Below are positions 46,424 through 55,217 of a stretch of DNA of 64,000 nt, one piece after another. Source of the stretch: Shimia abyssi (lineage in GTDB: Bacteria > Pseudomonadota > Alphaproteobacteria > Rhodobacterales > Rhodobacteraceae). Numbering within the stretch: position 1 is the first letter of the stretch; every line of letters begins with the position of its first letter. Position numbers and translations under genes: made by a program. Location of the stretch: assembly GCF_003014475.1 (NCBI RefSeq), contig NZ_PYGJ01000004.1, forward strand, positions 225,048 to 289,047. Direction: 5' to 3'. Under the pieces are notes generated by a model, which made no database searches, had not been told where the DNA came from, and worked only from the letters and a program-made list of their open reading frames with translations.

Positions 46424-46987
46424 CTATTCAGAACGACGACAAAGCCGCTTTCCTGCTTGTGTCACGGCCCCAAAAAAATGACCTGCGTCGCCTGTGGCAC
46501 GCGCCAGAATAATGGCGCCTTGAATCATAGCCACAACTTGCGTTGAGATGATCTGAGCACAATTTTCGGAAAAACCCTGGCACACAAGACAGGTGGCCAG
46601 GCTATCCAGCCAGCGATCAAAATATCCCGCAATCTGATCCGAAAAATGGTCTCGCGTTGCGTCCAACGCGAAGATACCGACAAGGCATATTCTGCCGCCG
46701 GATTGGAAATACTCAGTCACCGACGCAAACATGGTCTCAATGGCCAACGCCGGGTTACCACCTTCGAGCACTGCGAAGATGTTTTGCTCAAACCACCTAT
46801 CCACATGATCAAGGACCACTCTGGCCATCTCCTCCTTTCCGCCGGGAAAGAAATGATAGAGACTGCTGCGTTTCAGCTTAATTCCTTATTCTATGCGCCC
46901 AATTTTTGCCCCTTCGTATCCGTAGCGGCGGAATGCTTCGCCCAAGGCCGGGATCGCATCTTTACGCTCAGCAACAAGTCGGGCCAT
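46424..46987 (-). pseudogene. TetR/AcrR-family regulator inactivated by one nonsense codon
   Basis: From the ATG at 46987 the frame reads MARLVAERKDAIPALGEAFR, RYGYEGAKIGRIE, then TAA (46888-46886), then GIKLKRSSLYHFFPGGKEEM and on to the end at 46424 (187 codons plus stop). Counting against the TetR helix-turn-helix pattern (RIxEATGLxKGSLYHxFPGGKEEM) the spacing is exact, so the stop replaces a single residue, probably Glu. The remaining 135 residues form a TetR-type C-terminal ligand domain. Its start overlaps the HPP stop as TAATG. Downstream reinitiation would give a protein without DNA-binding domain. Confidence 0.75.
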
Positions 46988-47424
46988 TAGCTGGGATCCA
47001 GCGGAAATGTGGTGCCGGATAGACGGTGGTAAATCGTCGCGATCGCAACCAAGGCGACGGCAACGGACAGCACTGGAAACAGCAGGAACAGAAACCCCGG
47101 GTCAGCGGCAAAAATGACCAATGGATTCGCCCCAGCTGGCGGATGCGTTACCCGCAGGGCAGCCATAAGCGCAATAGCAAGGCCAGCTGCCAAAGCGACG
47201 GCCCACCAGACATTTGGCAAAACCGCCGTCAGGACGAGACCCACGAAAGTGGACTGCAGATGCCCGCCAATCACGTTTTCCGGTTGTGACAATGGGCTTG
47301 CAGGAACTGAAAAGAGCAGCACACAACTTGCTCCAAAATGGGCCATGATGAACGACAAATTCGCCTGACTTGTTGCCAATGCGAGACACGCAATGGCAAT
47401 CGCGCCTCCGACCGCTGTGGCCAT
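46987..47424 (-). CDS. HPP family membrane protein
   Basis: 145 residues with four transmembrane helices. The name motif is seen in AALRVTHPPAGANPLV (about 86-101), together with ASCVLLFSVPASPLSQPENV (about 32-51). HPP proteins are small integral membrane proteins; some are linked to nitrite transport, most have unknown function. The frame is open upstream to 47454 and a start at a CTG there cannot be ruled out. Co-operonic with the TetR gene (TAATG). Confidence 0.82.
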   Translation of the reverse strand: MATAVGGAIAIACLALATSQANLSFIMAHFGASCVLLFSVPASPLSQPENVIGGHLQSTFVGLVLTAVLPNVWWAVALAAGLAIALMAALRVTHPPAGANPLVIFAADPGFLFLLFPVLSVAVALVAIATIYHRLSGTTFPLDPS

Positions 47425-47733
47425 GACCGCGCTAGCCGAAGGCCGGGGCAGAGTACGGGTTTAAAATTTGTTTACCACGGTGGAACCTTTGTAACGATCG
47501 TTTCAGTTTGTATTGATCGTTACAATCCTTCGCGACCTGAGTAAGCGAATGATGAGCCCAGCGACTTACCTGGTGCCAAAACTTCCAAGAGGTGTCTTTA
47601 GTACAAAGTGCCAAATTAACTGGTTTTAGCTCGCAGCCATCCTCACAGGCGGCGCAGTCCAGCAGCCCGGACTTTTGCCGCAGCCTCCTACTCGATCAAC
47701 GAGTAAACAAACCGTTTGTGAGCCAATCAGCCC
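47425..47733. other. Region between HPP and the arylsulfatase stop
   Basis: No gene recognised. It holds the twin TetR-type operators (47490-47524), which likely overlap the HPP-tetR promoter. The remainder (47525-47733) shows nothing I can name. Confidence 0.4.
47490..47524. promoter_or_regulatory. Two TGTAACGATCGTTACA-like operators upstream of the HPP-tetR operon
   Basis: TGTAACGATCGTTTCA (47490-47505) and TGTATTGATCGTTACA (47509-47524), each a 16-bp imperfect palindrome of the same ideal sequence, 19 bp start to start. The location, about 65-100 bp before HPP, and the style suit a TetR-family autoregulator. Confidence 0.65.
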
Positions 47734-49173
47734 TCAGTTTCTCGGTGGAACATATGGGTCAGGCGTGCCCGGCGGAATCGGCGGGTACTGTTTGAAGGAT
47801 GCGGTGTGTTCCTGCAATTGCGGTAGCGCCTTTTCTACGGCCCAAGTGTGTGGAAACAGAACGCTCTCCCGTTCGTGAGGGTCGTTCAAAAGGTTATAGA
47901 CTCGCGGTGTGTCAAAGGTTTGGGTGGGGCTGAATGTTGTCTCGTTTTCCTTGAACAAAACTTTCCAGTTCTGCCATTTGACCCCGAAAATCTCGTCCCC
48001 CATGTAAACAATTACGCCCTCACGGTTCGAATTCGGCTGATTGCCGAGGAAAAACTCTGACTGATCAATGCCGTCAAAAGCGCGGTCCGTTGGCACCGAG
48101 CCACCGGCAAAGGCGGCAAGCGTCGGGAACAGGTCCATGGAATGCACCACATCGTTACTGGCCGAACCTGCGGGAATTTTGCCCGGCCATTTCATGGCGA
48201 AAGGCACGCGTAGGCTGCCTTCAAGACTGGTGAAAAGAGTGCCACGCCATGGCCCTGCTGTTCCATGCACAGCCGGAACCGGGGACACGTTGGCATTGCC
48301 CACGGGCAGAGCTTCGGGCCCGTTGTCGGCTGTAAAGATCACCACCGTGTTGTCTGCCACGCCCGCGTCTTCCAGCGCCTGATTAACTCGTCCGATGTAG
48401 GTATCTGTCTGAAGCAGGATATCGGCCCAGACACCATTGCCCGTGGCGCCGTCAAACTCTGGATGCGCGACATTGGGGTAATGTGTCTGCGTGTAGGCAA
48501 GATAGATGAAGAACGGATCGTCCTCGCCTGACTTGCGACTGATGAAATCGATGGCCCTTTCGGTGAGGTCCCCGTCGATTAAACCACGATATTCAAAGTC
48601 GTAGTCACGGGCGACGGTCGCGTTCTGACCTGCGACCCCTTGCATAACGACCGGCTCTTCCATGTCAGCTTCGGCAAAACCGTCCAGCGAACGCCAGACT
48701 GTCACGTCCGTCGTCTCTACTCCGTAAAACTCGTCAAAACCTTGATCTGTGGGATACCGGCCTTCAGACCAGCCCAGATGCCATTTCCCAAGCATGGAAG
48801 TACTATAGCCTACGTCTTTCAGCATCTCGGCCATGGTGATTTCCCATTGTGTCAGCCCATAAACGCCACCACCCAATGGTACTGTATGGTTGCCGCTGCG
48901 AACGCCATAGCGCCCTGTCATGGTTGCAGCCCGAGACGGAGTGCACTGGCTTTCGACGTTGAAATTTGTCAGCCGCAAACCTTCTGCGGCGAGCGCGTCC
49001 ATTTCCGGAGTTGGAGTCCCTCGAATAATGCCACCACCGTTAAATCCCGGCTCCCCCCATCCAAAGTTATCTAGAAAAATGAAAACAATGTTGGGTTGCT
49101 CCTGAGCGTGGCCCGCTGAGCCGATGCAAAGAGCAAACAAGGTCGACAACATCGTGGTTCGAAAGGATTTCAT
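47734..49173 (-). CDS. Exported arylsulfatase
   Basis: 479 residues from the ATG at 49173 (GAGGAG upstream). Signal peptide (TTMLSTLFALCIGSAGHAQ). Sulfatase signature SQCTPSRAATMTGRYGVRSG with the Cys converted to formylglycine (CxPSR, Cys at about 76). Metal ligands are in NIVFIFLDNFGWGEPG (the first Asp) and FTADNGPEALPVG (DN pair, about 284). No sulfatase-modifying enzyme gene is seen in the window. Substrate is likely an aryl or carbohydrate sulfate in the periplasm. Confidence 0.92.
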   Translation of the reverse strand: MKSFRTTMLSTLFALCIGSAGHAQEQPNIVFIFLDNFGWGEPGFNGGGIIRGTPTPEMDALAAEGLRLTNFNVESQCTPSRAATMTGRYGVRSGNHTVPLGGGVYGLTQWEITMAEMLKDVGYSTSMLGKWHLGWSEGRYPTDQGFDEFYGVETTDVTVWRSLDGFAEADMEEPVVMQGVAGQNATVARDYDFEYRGLIDGDLTERAIDFISRKSGEDDPFFIYLAYTQTHYPNVAHPEFDGATGNGVWADILLQTDTYIGRVNQALEDAGVADNTVVIFTADNGPEALPVGNANVSPVPAVHGTAGPWRGTLFTSLEGSLRVPFAMKWPGKIPAGSASNDVVHSMDLFPTLAAFAGGSVPTDRAFDGIDQSEFFLGNQPNSNREGVIVYMGDEIFGVKWQNWKVLFKENETTFSPTQTFDTPRVYNLLNDPHERESVLFPHTWAVEKALPQLQEHTASFKQYPPIPPGTPDPYVPPRN

Positions 49174-49456
49174 GACAATGCTCCTCAAGGTAATAGATAC
49201 CACACTAGCCTAAGAGCGCTGGCACTCGTCAACGATTTCTGTCTGCCTGTGGTCCAACACTCTCTGTCACCGCGTTCAAACCAAAGACCGGTTTGCGGGG
49301 CTTTGGGTCAATTCTTTGCGCAAATATCAACGACCGTTTGAGGCGCCACAACCGCTCCCCACTCCTGATGGTTTTGTGAACACCAACCCGCCCTCTGAGC
49401 ATACTTTTTGTGTTAGACAACCGAGACAGGTTCGCAACAATTTGGATGTCACCACC

Positions 49457-49807
49457 ATGAAATATTTGTTTCCGCTCATTTTCGTTACGGCCCCGGCTTT
49501 CGCAGACCCTGCCACAATCGAAGTGGTTAAGGCCCAAAAATCTGGTTCCACATGGCGCTTTGATGTTACCTTGTCTCATCCGGACACAGGTTGGGATCAT
49601 TACGCCGACGGATGGCGCATTGAAACGTTGGACGGCCAAGTTCTGGGCACCCGAACCCTTGCCCACCCACATGTCAACGAGCAGCCATTCACACGCGCAC
49701 TCTCATCCGTGAATATTCCACCAGAAATCACAGAGATTCTAATCCGGGCAAGTTGTAACGTGGACGGCTGGGATGATCACACATTTGCGGTGAAACTGAC
49801 CGAGTGA
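49457..49807 (+). CDS. Small exported protein of unknown function
   Basis: 116 residues from the ATG at 49457; the frame is open further upstream but the signal peptide MKYLFPLIFVTAPAFADPAT starts here. The mature part has the conserved-looking DTGWDHYADGWRIETLDG, VLGTRTLAHPHVNEQPFTRA and RASCNVDGWDDHTFAVKL. It looks like a small beta-sandwich of the periplasm and is found in other marine proteobacteria as far as I recall. Function unknown. Confidence 0.75.
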   Translation: MKYLFPLIFVTAPAFADPATIEVVKAQKSGSTWRFDVTLSHPDTGWDHYADGWRIETLDGQVLGTRTLAHPHVNEQPFTRALSSVNIPPEITEILIRASCNVDGWDDHTFAVKLTE

Positions 49808-49893
49808 ACCGGTGCCACTGATACCTGCCAACTAACCTTTCGCGCAAGTGCGTAAAATATGCTAAACTTCCGATTGTTTTCGGAGGTGCTCAT

Positions 49894-51243
49894 ATGTCCA
49901 ATTTGTTTTTTTCTGACGATGATATTAACCGTGTAGAGGCTGATCTCAAATCTCGACTGCTGGAATGGGACAAACGCCGATTTGCGACTATCGGTGTGGT
50001 TATACTCGTTGTTGGATATTTCGGATTCACGTCCATAGTCTCATCTATCGTGCGAGACAAAACCGACGCACCGATTGAAGAAGCCAAGCAACAGGCCATC
50101 CGCGCCGAATTCATCTCGGAATCGATTACCAAACGCCTCAATGAGATCGAAATAGAAATCACCAAGCTTGAAAAGCTGTCCGACGAATTCAACACAACTC
50201 TCAATCAGAAATTGGACGAACTCAGCCAACGCAGCGCGGCGATGGACTCTCTCTTTGATCGAAACACGCAGAAACTCACTGATCTGGGACGCAAGGCCCG
50301 CGAACTCGAAGTCGCCTTCGTGCGCTTTGACGGCACGGGATTAACAGCCGGAGTGGTGACGACGGAAACTGCGCCATCACAGCCCTCCGCATGTGGGCCG
50401 GCATCCGTATCATCTCTCATTCAATCCTCAAACCCATCCACTTTGGGCTGTGGCGAGCCGCTGGCGGAAGGTCAACTGAGCAAACTGGCCGAAACATATG
50501 GCGTCGACCTCAAAGCTCTGACCGCCTTCATCGATGCGCAAAACCCCGGCGCAATCCAATTTGCCCAAAATGGCTTTCCACTCCTTGTGTTCGAGCGCCA
50601 TGTTTTCTATCGCACCTTGAGCGACCCCGCCGCGCGTCAGGCAGCGTCCCAACAGCAACTTGCCAGCGCCAATTGGGGTGACATACCTTACCCCAAGACA
50701 CTGGAGGAACGCCAAGGCCAATTGCGCGAAGCTAGCAAAATCGACGCAAAGGCCGCCATACGAGCGACCAGTTGGGGGCCAATTGGGCTTTTGGGGGAAA
50801 ATTATGAATTCCTCGGTTATGAAAGCGAAGAAGCCTTTGCCAAGGCGATGTTCGTATCCGGTATGAACCAATATGACGCTGTTCTGCGTTTCCTCGAAAA
50901 ACGAGAGATCATAGCTGACCTTAACGCCCGAAACTGGTCCGCCGCAGTGCGCAAATTCAATGGCAGCAGTCAAGTTACACGGTTAACCGGCGTGATAAAT
51001 GCCAATTACAATCAGCTGCTGAACGACGAAATTGCTGGTGATCGCTATGAACTCAGCCCCACAGATATCGCCAATATCCAAGTCGAGCTGGAAAGTCGCT
51101 CGCTTTACTCTGGAATTGTAGACGGAATCTATGGTCAGGCAACACAACGGGCATTGCGCCAGTTTCAAACGGAAAATGGCCTTCCAGAGACAGGGTTACC
51201 TGATCAGGCAACCCTCTCAATCATCAAGACACCAACCAAATAA
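49894..51243 (+). CDS. Membrane-anchored DUF3380 (N-acetylmuramidase-like) protein with a PG-binding domain
   Basis: 449 residues. Transmembrane helix about 29-49 (ATIGVVILVVGYFGFTSIVS), then a coiled coil (about 55-130, EFISESITKRLNEIEIEITK). A DUF3380 muramidase-like domain follows (about 200-365): ETYGVDLKALTAFIDAQNPG, LLVFERHVFYRTLSDP, RATSWGPIGLLGENYEFLGY, MNQYDAVLRFLEKREI and NWSAAVRKFNG. The C-terminus is a peptidoglycan-binding domain (SGIVDGIYGQATQRALRQFQ, about 410-429). In the family the catalytic Glu precedes the FERH motif by about 15-17 residues; here that position reads Gln (AQNPG), so the enzyme may be inactive. Single gene, divergent or isolated from neighbours. Confidence 0.75.
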   Translation: MSNLFFSDDDINRVEADLKSRLLEWDKRRFATIGVVILVVGYFGFTSIVSSIVRDKTDAPIEEAKQQAIRAEFISESITKRLNEIEIEITKLEKLSDEFNTTLNQKLDELSQRSAAMDSLFDRNTQKLTDLGRKARELEVAFVRFDGTGLTAGVVTTETAPSQPSACGPASVSSLIQSSNPSTLGCGEPLAEGQLSKLAETYGVDLKALTAFIDAQNPGAIQFAQNGFPLLVFERHVFYRTLSDPAARQAASQQQLASANWGDIPYPKTLEERQGQLREASKIDAKAAIRATSWGPIGLLGENYEFLGYESEEAFAKAMFVSGMNQYDAVLRFLEKREIIADLNARNWSAAVRKFNGSSQVTRLTGVINANYNQLLNDEIAGDRYELSPTDIANIQVELESRSLYSGIVDGIYGQATQRALRQFQTENGLPETGLPDQATLSIIKTPTK

Positions 51244-51280
51244 TGCGGAACGGCGCCATGCTATGGCGCCGCTTTGAGGT

Positions 51281-51508
51281 TCAGTGAACTGCTACCGGCG
51301 CGTAATTATGTTCACGCGCTAGAACAAACGCCATTTCGCGTTCCGTCACCAATGCCAGACGCTCGCCATCCGAATTATGCACGGCAAACAACATCTCTGC
51401 GCCGCCGACCTTATCCTGCACTTCCATCGGAAGGTCGGCCACCGGGACTTCGCGCACATAAACAACATGTGCGAGGTCTTTCTGGTCAAAATTGTATTTC
51501 GTGTTCAT
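51281..51508 (-). CDS. DUF1150 family small protein
   Basis: 75 residues. The DUF1150 pattern is HVVYVREVPVADLPMEVQ, LFAVHNSDGERLALV and FVLAREHNYAPVAVH at the end. It ends close to the Hsp20 gene's stop side: it starts at 51508, two bases after the hsp20 stop at 51511, so it follows hsp20 in one transcript, an arrangement widespread in alphaproteobacteria. Likely linked to the heat-shock or small chaperone system; the role is unknown. Confidence 0.92.
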   Translation of the reverse strand: MNTKYNFDQKDLAHVVYVREVPVADLPMEVQDKVGGAEMLFAVHNSDGERLALVTEREMAFVLAREHNYAPVAVH

Positions 51509-51510
51509 GC

Positions 51511-51924
51511 TCAGCCCTTTCGAATATTGATTGTCTGCACCACGGTTTCGGGTACGGACTGGCTTAGATCGACGTGCAGCAACCCGTTTTCCATGATTGC
51601 CTCGCCCACCTCGACACCATCAGCCAGCACAAACGAACGCTGAAACTGGCGCGCGGCAATGCCACGGTGCAAAAACACGCGATTGTCCGCGTCATCGCGT
51701 TGGCGGCCACGGATCACCAACTGGCGATCCTCCACCGTAATGCTTAGATCTTCTTCGGGAAAACCCGCCACGGCCAGCGTGATGCGATAGGCGTAGTCCG
51801 CCGTCTGTTCGATATTGAAAGGGGGGTACCCTTCGTTGCCGGTCTTGGCAGTGCGTTCCAGCAACCGCTCCAGCTGTTCGAACCCCAGCATATGGGGATA
51901 AGACCCCAAAGTCATTTTTGTCAT
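51511..51924 (-). CDS. Small heat-shock protein (Hsp20/alpha-crystallin)
   Basis: 137 residues from the ATG at 51924; the natural start MTKMTLGSYPHMLGFEQLER is preceded by AAGGA. Alpha-crystallin domain about 35-125: FNIEQTADYAYRITLAVAGF, LVIRGRQ, YLHRGIA-like FLHRGIAARQFQRSFVLADG and the final beta strand with the ENGLLHVDL turn. It binds unfolding proteins without ATP. A longer start would add 38 residues unlike the family. Confidence 0.93.
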   Translation of the reverse strand: MTKMTLGSYPHMLGFEQLERLLERTAKTGNEGYPPFNIEQTADYAYRITLAVAGFPEEDLSITVEDRQLVIRGRQRDDADNRVFLHRGIAARQFQRSFVLADGVEVGEAIMENGLLHVDLSQSVPETVVQTINIRKG

Positions 51925-52126
51925 CGACACGTCCTTAATCTCAAGCGACAGTCCAATACCGGGCCCCGTTCTGGCGACCCGACTATTGGAAATATGGGAG
52001 TTTGCGCGCCGGAACGCAAGAGGGCGCCCCACATCCACCGCCGTACCGCCAACCGTCCAAATCCTTTGCGCGACTCATGCGGAACGGTTATGCTAGGGGC
52101 CTGCAATACCTAAGGAATTCTCGCCC

Positions 52127-52351
52127 ATGAATGCGCCCACTGACCTGTCGATGCAAACCGACGATGTTCTCTCGGTCGAATTGGAAGTGTTCAAGCAGAA
52201 ACACCGCGATCTGGATGATGCGATCCACGCGCTTGTGGATCGGGGCACGGGCGATCAACTGACAATTCAACGTCTGAAAAAACAGAAACTGCGCCTCAAG
52301 GATATGATCGCCCTGATCGAAGATCGCCTGACACCTGACATTATCGCCTGA
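52127..52351 (+). CDS. DUF465 (YdcH) family small protein
   Basis: 74 residues, mostly helical: SVELEVFKQKHRDLDDAIHA followed by DQLTIQRLKKQKLRLKDMIA, the YdcH/DUF465 coiled-coil pattern with KKxKLxLKD. The start is an ATG with only a weak ribosome site (AAGGAATTC). Divergent from hsp20. Function unknown; such proteins often sit next to purE in Rhodobacteraceae. Confidence 0.88.
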   Translation: MNAPTDLSMQTDDVLSVELEVFKQKHRDLDDAIHALVDRGTGDQLTIQRLKKQKLRLKDMIALIEDRLTPDIIA

Positions 52352-52433
52352 CGTCTCGACCACACCTTTCCCCGCATTGCGCAAACGCAGCAATTCTCTA
52401 TAAGAGCGGCTCAGCATTTTGGCAGAGGCGGAT

Positions 52434-52925
52434 ATGACGGAAACAGCAAAAGTTGGCATTATCATGGGCAGCCAGTCGGACTGGCCCACCATGAAACTCG
52501 CAGCCGATATTCTTGATGAGCTGGGCATCTCTTATGAGGCCAAGATCGTCTCGGCCCACCGCACCCCGGACCGACTCTGGAGCTATGGCAAAGCCGCAGC
52601 CGATCGTGGGTTGCAAGTGATCATCGCAGGTGCGGGTGGTGCTGCGCATCTGCCCGGCATGATGGCTTCCAAAACCCGCGTGCCCGTGGTGGGTGTTCCC
52701 GTCCAGACCCGTGCCTTGTCCGGTGTCGACAGCCTCTACTCGATCGTGCAGATGCCCAAAGGATTTCCAGTTGCTACAATGGCAATCGGTGCCGCCGGGG
52801 CTTCCAATGCAGGCCTGATGGCCGCAGGTATCCTCGCTCTGCAAGACCCTGATCTCGCCGCCCGCCTTGATGCGTGGCGCGAAGCCCTTTCCGCCTCTAT
52901 CCCAGATGAGCCCCAAGATGACTGA
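52434..52925 (+). CDS. purE: N5-carboxyaminoimidazole ribonucleotide mutase
   Basis: 163 residues from the ATG at 52434 (GAGG upstream). Class I PurE signature: [20 protein letters not shown] at the start, [20 protein letters not shown] (about 43-62), [20 protein letters not shown] and [20 protein letters not shown]. With PurK it converts AIR to CAIR. The end overlaps purK by 8 bp. Confidence 0.97.
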   Translation: MTETAKVGIIMGSQSDWPTMKLAADILDELGISYEAKIVSAHRTPDRLWSYGKAAADRGLQVIIAGAGGAAHLPGMMASKTRVPVVGVPVQTRALSGVDSLYSIVQMPKGFPVATMAIGAAGASNAGLMAAGILALQDPDLAARLDAWREALSASIPDEPQDD

Positions 52926-53994
52926 TACCCTCCCTCTCGGATCCACCATTGGTATTCTGGGCGGTGGTCAGCTTGGCCGAATGCTCTCGGTTGCAGCGTC
53001 TCGTCTGGGGTACAAGACATGCATCTTTGAACCTGGTGGCGACTGTCCTGCCAGCCACGTTGCCAATTACCATTTCCAAAAGAACTACGATGACAAAGAC
53101 GCGCTTATCGCCTTTGCCAAGTCCGTCGACGTCATCACCTATGAGTTCGAAAACATCCCCACATCCGCTCTGGATATCCTTGAAGCGCACCGCCCGATCC
53201 GACCGGGCCGCGAGGCGCTACGGATCAGCCAGGATCGCCTCACCGAAAAAACCTTTCTGAATGAGCTAGGCCTTGCCACCGCGCCCTTTGCGAATGTGGA
53301 ATCCGCAGAAGACATGATCGCTGCCGTTTCCGAAATCGGCGCGCCATCGATTCTTAAGACGCGGCGCTTTGGCTATGACGGCAAGGGGCAGGCCCGCCTA
53401 AAATCAGCCGAAGATGCAGAAACCGCATTGATCGATATGGCTGGTGCCCCCGCATTGCTGGAAGGCTTTATCGACTTCACTCACGAGGTCTCGGTCATTG
53501 CAGCACGTGGGCTTTCAGGCGAAGTTGCCTGTTTTGACCCCGGCGAAAACGTACACGAAGCCGGTATCCTGCGCACCACAACGGTGCCCGCACGGTTGAG
53601 CGCGTCTCAGCGCACTGACGCCATTCTATTGGCGGCGCGCATTTTGAACGCATTGGATTACGTCGGTGTTATGGGCGTCGAACTGTTTGTTACGCGCCAG
53701 GGTCTGATTGTGAACGAAATCGCACCTCGCGTGCATAATTCCGGGCACTGGACCCAGAATGGCTGTGCCGTGGATCAGTTCGAACAGCACATTCGCGCCG
53801 TTGTTGGTCTGCCGCTTGGCGATGGGCAACGCCATGGCGACGTGGTTATGGAAAATCTGATTGGCGAGGATATGGATCGTTTACCTGAATTGCTCAAGAC
53901 CCGCGATGCGGCTGTGCATCTTTATGGCAAGGCGCAAACCAAACCGGGGCGCAAGATGGGGCATGTGAACCACATCAAGGGCAAGGCTGGGTAA
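52918..53994 (+). CDS. purK: 5-(carboxyamino)imidazole ribonucleotide synthase
   Basis: 358 residues from the ATG at 52918, within the end of purE. ATP-grasp protein: N-terminal [54 protein letters not shown] (about 141-160), and C-terminal [20 protein letters not shown] (about 263). It carboxylates AIR at the amine using ATP and bicarbonate. Translationally coupled to purE. Confidence 0.97.
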   Translation: MTDTLPLGSTIGILGGGQLGRMLSVAASRLGYKTCIFEPGGDCPASHVANYHFQKNYDDKDALIAFAKSVDVITYEFENIPTSALDILEAHRPIRPGREALRISQDRLTEKTFLNELGLATAPFANVESAEDMIAAVSEIGAPSILKTRRFGYDGKGQARLKSAEDAETALIDMAGAPALLEGFIDFTHEVSVIAARGLSGEVACFDPGENVHEAGILRTTTVPARLSASQRTDAILLAARILNALDYVGVMGVELFVTRQGLIVNEIAPRVHNSGHWTQNGCAVDQFEQHIRAVVGLPLGDGQRHGDVVMENLIGEDMDRLPELLKTRDAAVHLYGKAQTKPGRKMGHVNHIKGKAG

Positions 53995-54005
53995 GTGTGC
54001 AGGTT

Positions 54006-54030
54006 GAGGGGGCCAGCCCCCTCTTTTGCC
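54006..54030 (+). terminator. Terminator after purK
   Basis: GAGGGGGCCAGCCCCCTC followed by TTTTG, 11 bp after the purK stop; a second small hairpin TTTGCCCGACGGGCAAA lies at about 54025-54041. Confidence 0.85.
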
Positions 54031-54044
54031 CGACGGGCAAAATT

Positions 54045-54074
54045 CACCCCCGAAGTATTTCTTGGCAAGATGAA
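54045..54074. repeat. Intergenic repeat CCCCCGAAGTATTTCTTGGCAAGATGAA
   Basis: Second copy, less exact, of the repeat at 22292-22320. Shared core: CCCCCGxxxTATTT, a spacer and AxATGAA. It lies between the purK and PhnM convergent ends. Confidence 0.5.
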
Positions 54075-54080
54075 AAGGCT

Positions 54081-55217
54081 TTAACTTAGAAAGCGTGACG
54101 CGACATCCCCAGAAAGATAGCTGATTTTTCCCGCAACAAGCGTTGCGCCGATGCGACCAGTCTCGGGCTCCATCACAATCAGGTCGGCGCGTTTTCCAAG
54201 TGTAAAACTGCCGCGATCGCTCAACCCCATCACCTCGGCAGGGCGTGAAGACACCAGCGCCCAACCGGCTTCTAGTGTCACGATACCTTCGTTGATCAGC
54301 CTCAGCACGGATTGGCGCAGCGCAGGGTAGTGATAATCTGACGCCAAGGCATCACACAGCCCCGCGCCCACCAGATCGCTGGCCGCGGCATTGCCTGAAT
54401 GTGAACCGCCCCGAACCACGTTTGGCGCGCCAAGCACGATGGCGTCGTTGCCGTCGTGGGCGGACGCCGCTGCGTTTTGTGTTTCGGGGAATTCAGAAAT
54501 GGATACACCACGCGCCCGCCATTTCGCGCGTATTTCATCCGTTGCATCATCATGACTGCCCAACAGCACCCCACGCGCATTGAGTCGCGACGCCAACCCG
54601 TCCAGCGCGGCCTCAACTTCGCTGCGGCGAGCGTGCAGCGCCTGTAACAGTGTAAGATGCGCCTCTGGGCTCCGCCCGCTTTTGAGGGCCTGCCCGGTCA
54701 GGCGCGGTGGGCGCTTGCCGTTTTCCAGTGCGGCATGTGGCAAGTGGTCGTTGAACACTACATACCCAACATCATAAGCCGCCACAGTCTCTTCAAACGC
54801 TGCATAATCGTCCAGTAGATGTGTCTCGAACCGCAGCTGCACGCGACAATCTGTGAGCATCCTTGTCTTATCCAACGCCGTCAGAAACCGGCGCGCAAAA
54901 TCGGCAGAACGCATACCGCCCTCCCAGCTCCAGAATTGCGCCAGTACCGCCGTTGTGATCCCATTCGCTGCCAGTTCAGCGTCGACCGATGCGAGACCGG
55001 GCGCGAGGTCTTTCATCACACCTCGTCGCGGTGCCAGATGCCGCTCAAAACCGTCGCCATGCATATCCACAATCCCCGGCAGCACCAAATAACCGCTCAG
55101 ATCGACTTCGCGCCCTCCCCCTGCAGCGGCAATCCGCCCGGCGCACAGACCCAGAGGCGCACGCATCAGCCCTTCGGGCCACAGCACATCTGCACCCACC
55201 AGATCAAATTCAATCAC
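54081..55217 (-). CDS. phnM: PhnM-like alpha-D-ribose 1-methylphosphonate 5-triphosphate diphosphatase
   Basis: 378 residues from the GTG at 55217; this overlaps the upstream hydrolase gene by 8 bp, whereas an ATG further up would overlap by 62. Amidohydrolase features: [20 protein letters not shown] (about 49-68), a later [10 protein letters not shown] (about 222) and the metal site [15 protein letters not shown] with [14 protein letters not shown] (about 292-305). The PhnM signature [15 protein letters not shown] is present. PhnM cleaves PPi from the phosphonate intermediate of the C-P lyase route. No other phn gene lies in the window, so its role here is uncertain. Confidence 0.85.
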   Translation of the reverse strand: MIEFDLVGADVLWPEGLMRAPLGLCAGRIAAAGGGREVDLSGYLVLPGIVDMHGDGFERHLAPRRGVMKDLAPGLASVDAELAANGITTAVLAQFWSWEGGMRSADFARRFLTALDKTRMLTDCRVQLRFETHLLDDYAAFEETVAAYDVGYVVFNDHLPHAALENGKRPPRLTGQALKSGRSPEAHLTLLQALHARRSEVEAALDGLASRLNARGVLLGSHDDATDEIRAKWRARGVSISEFPETQNAAASAHDGNDAIVLGAPNVVRGGSHSGNAAASDLVGAGLCDALASDYHYPALRQSVLRLINEGIVTLEAGWALVSSRPAEVMGLSDRGSFTLGKRADLIVMEPETGRIGATLVAGKISYLSGDVASRFLS

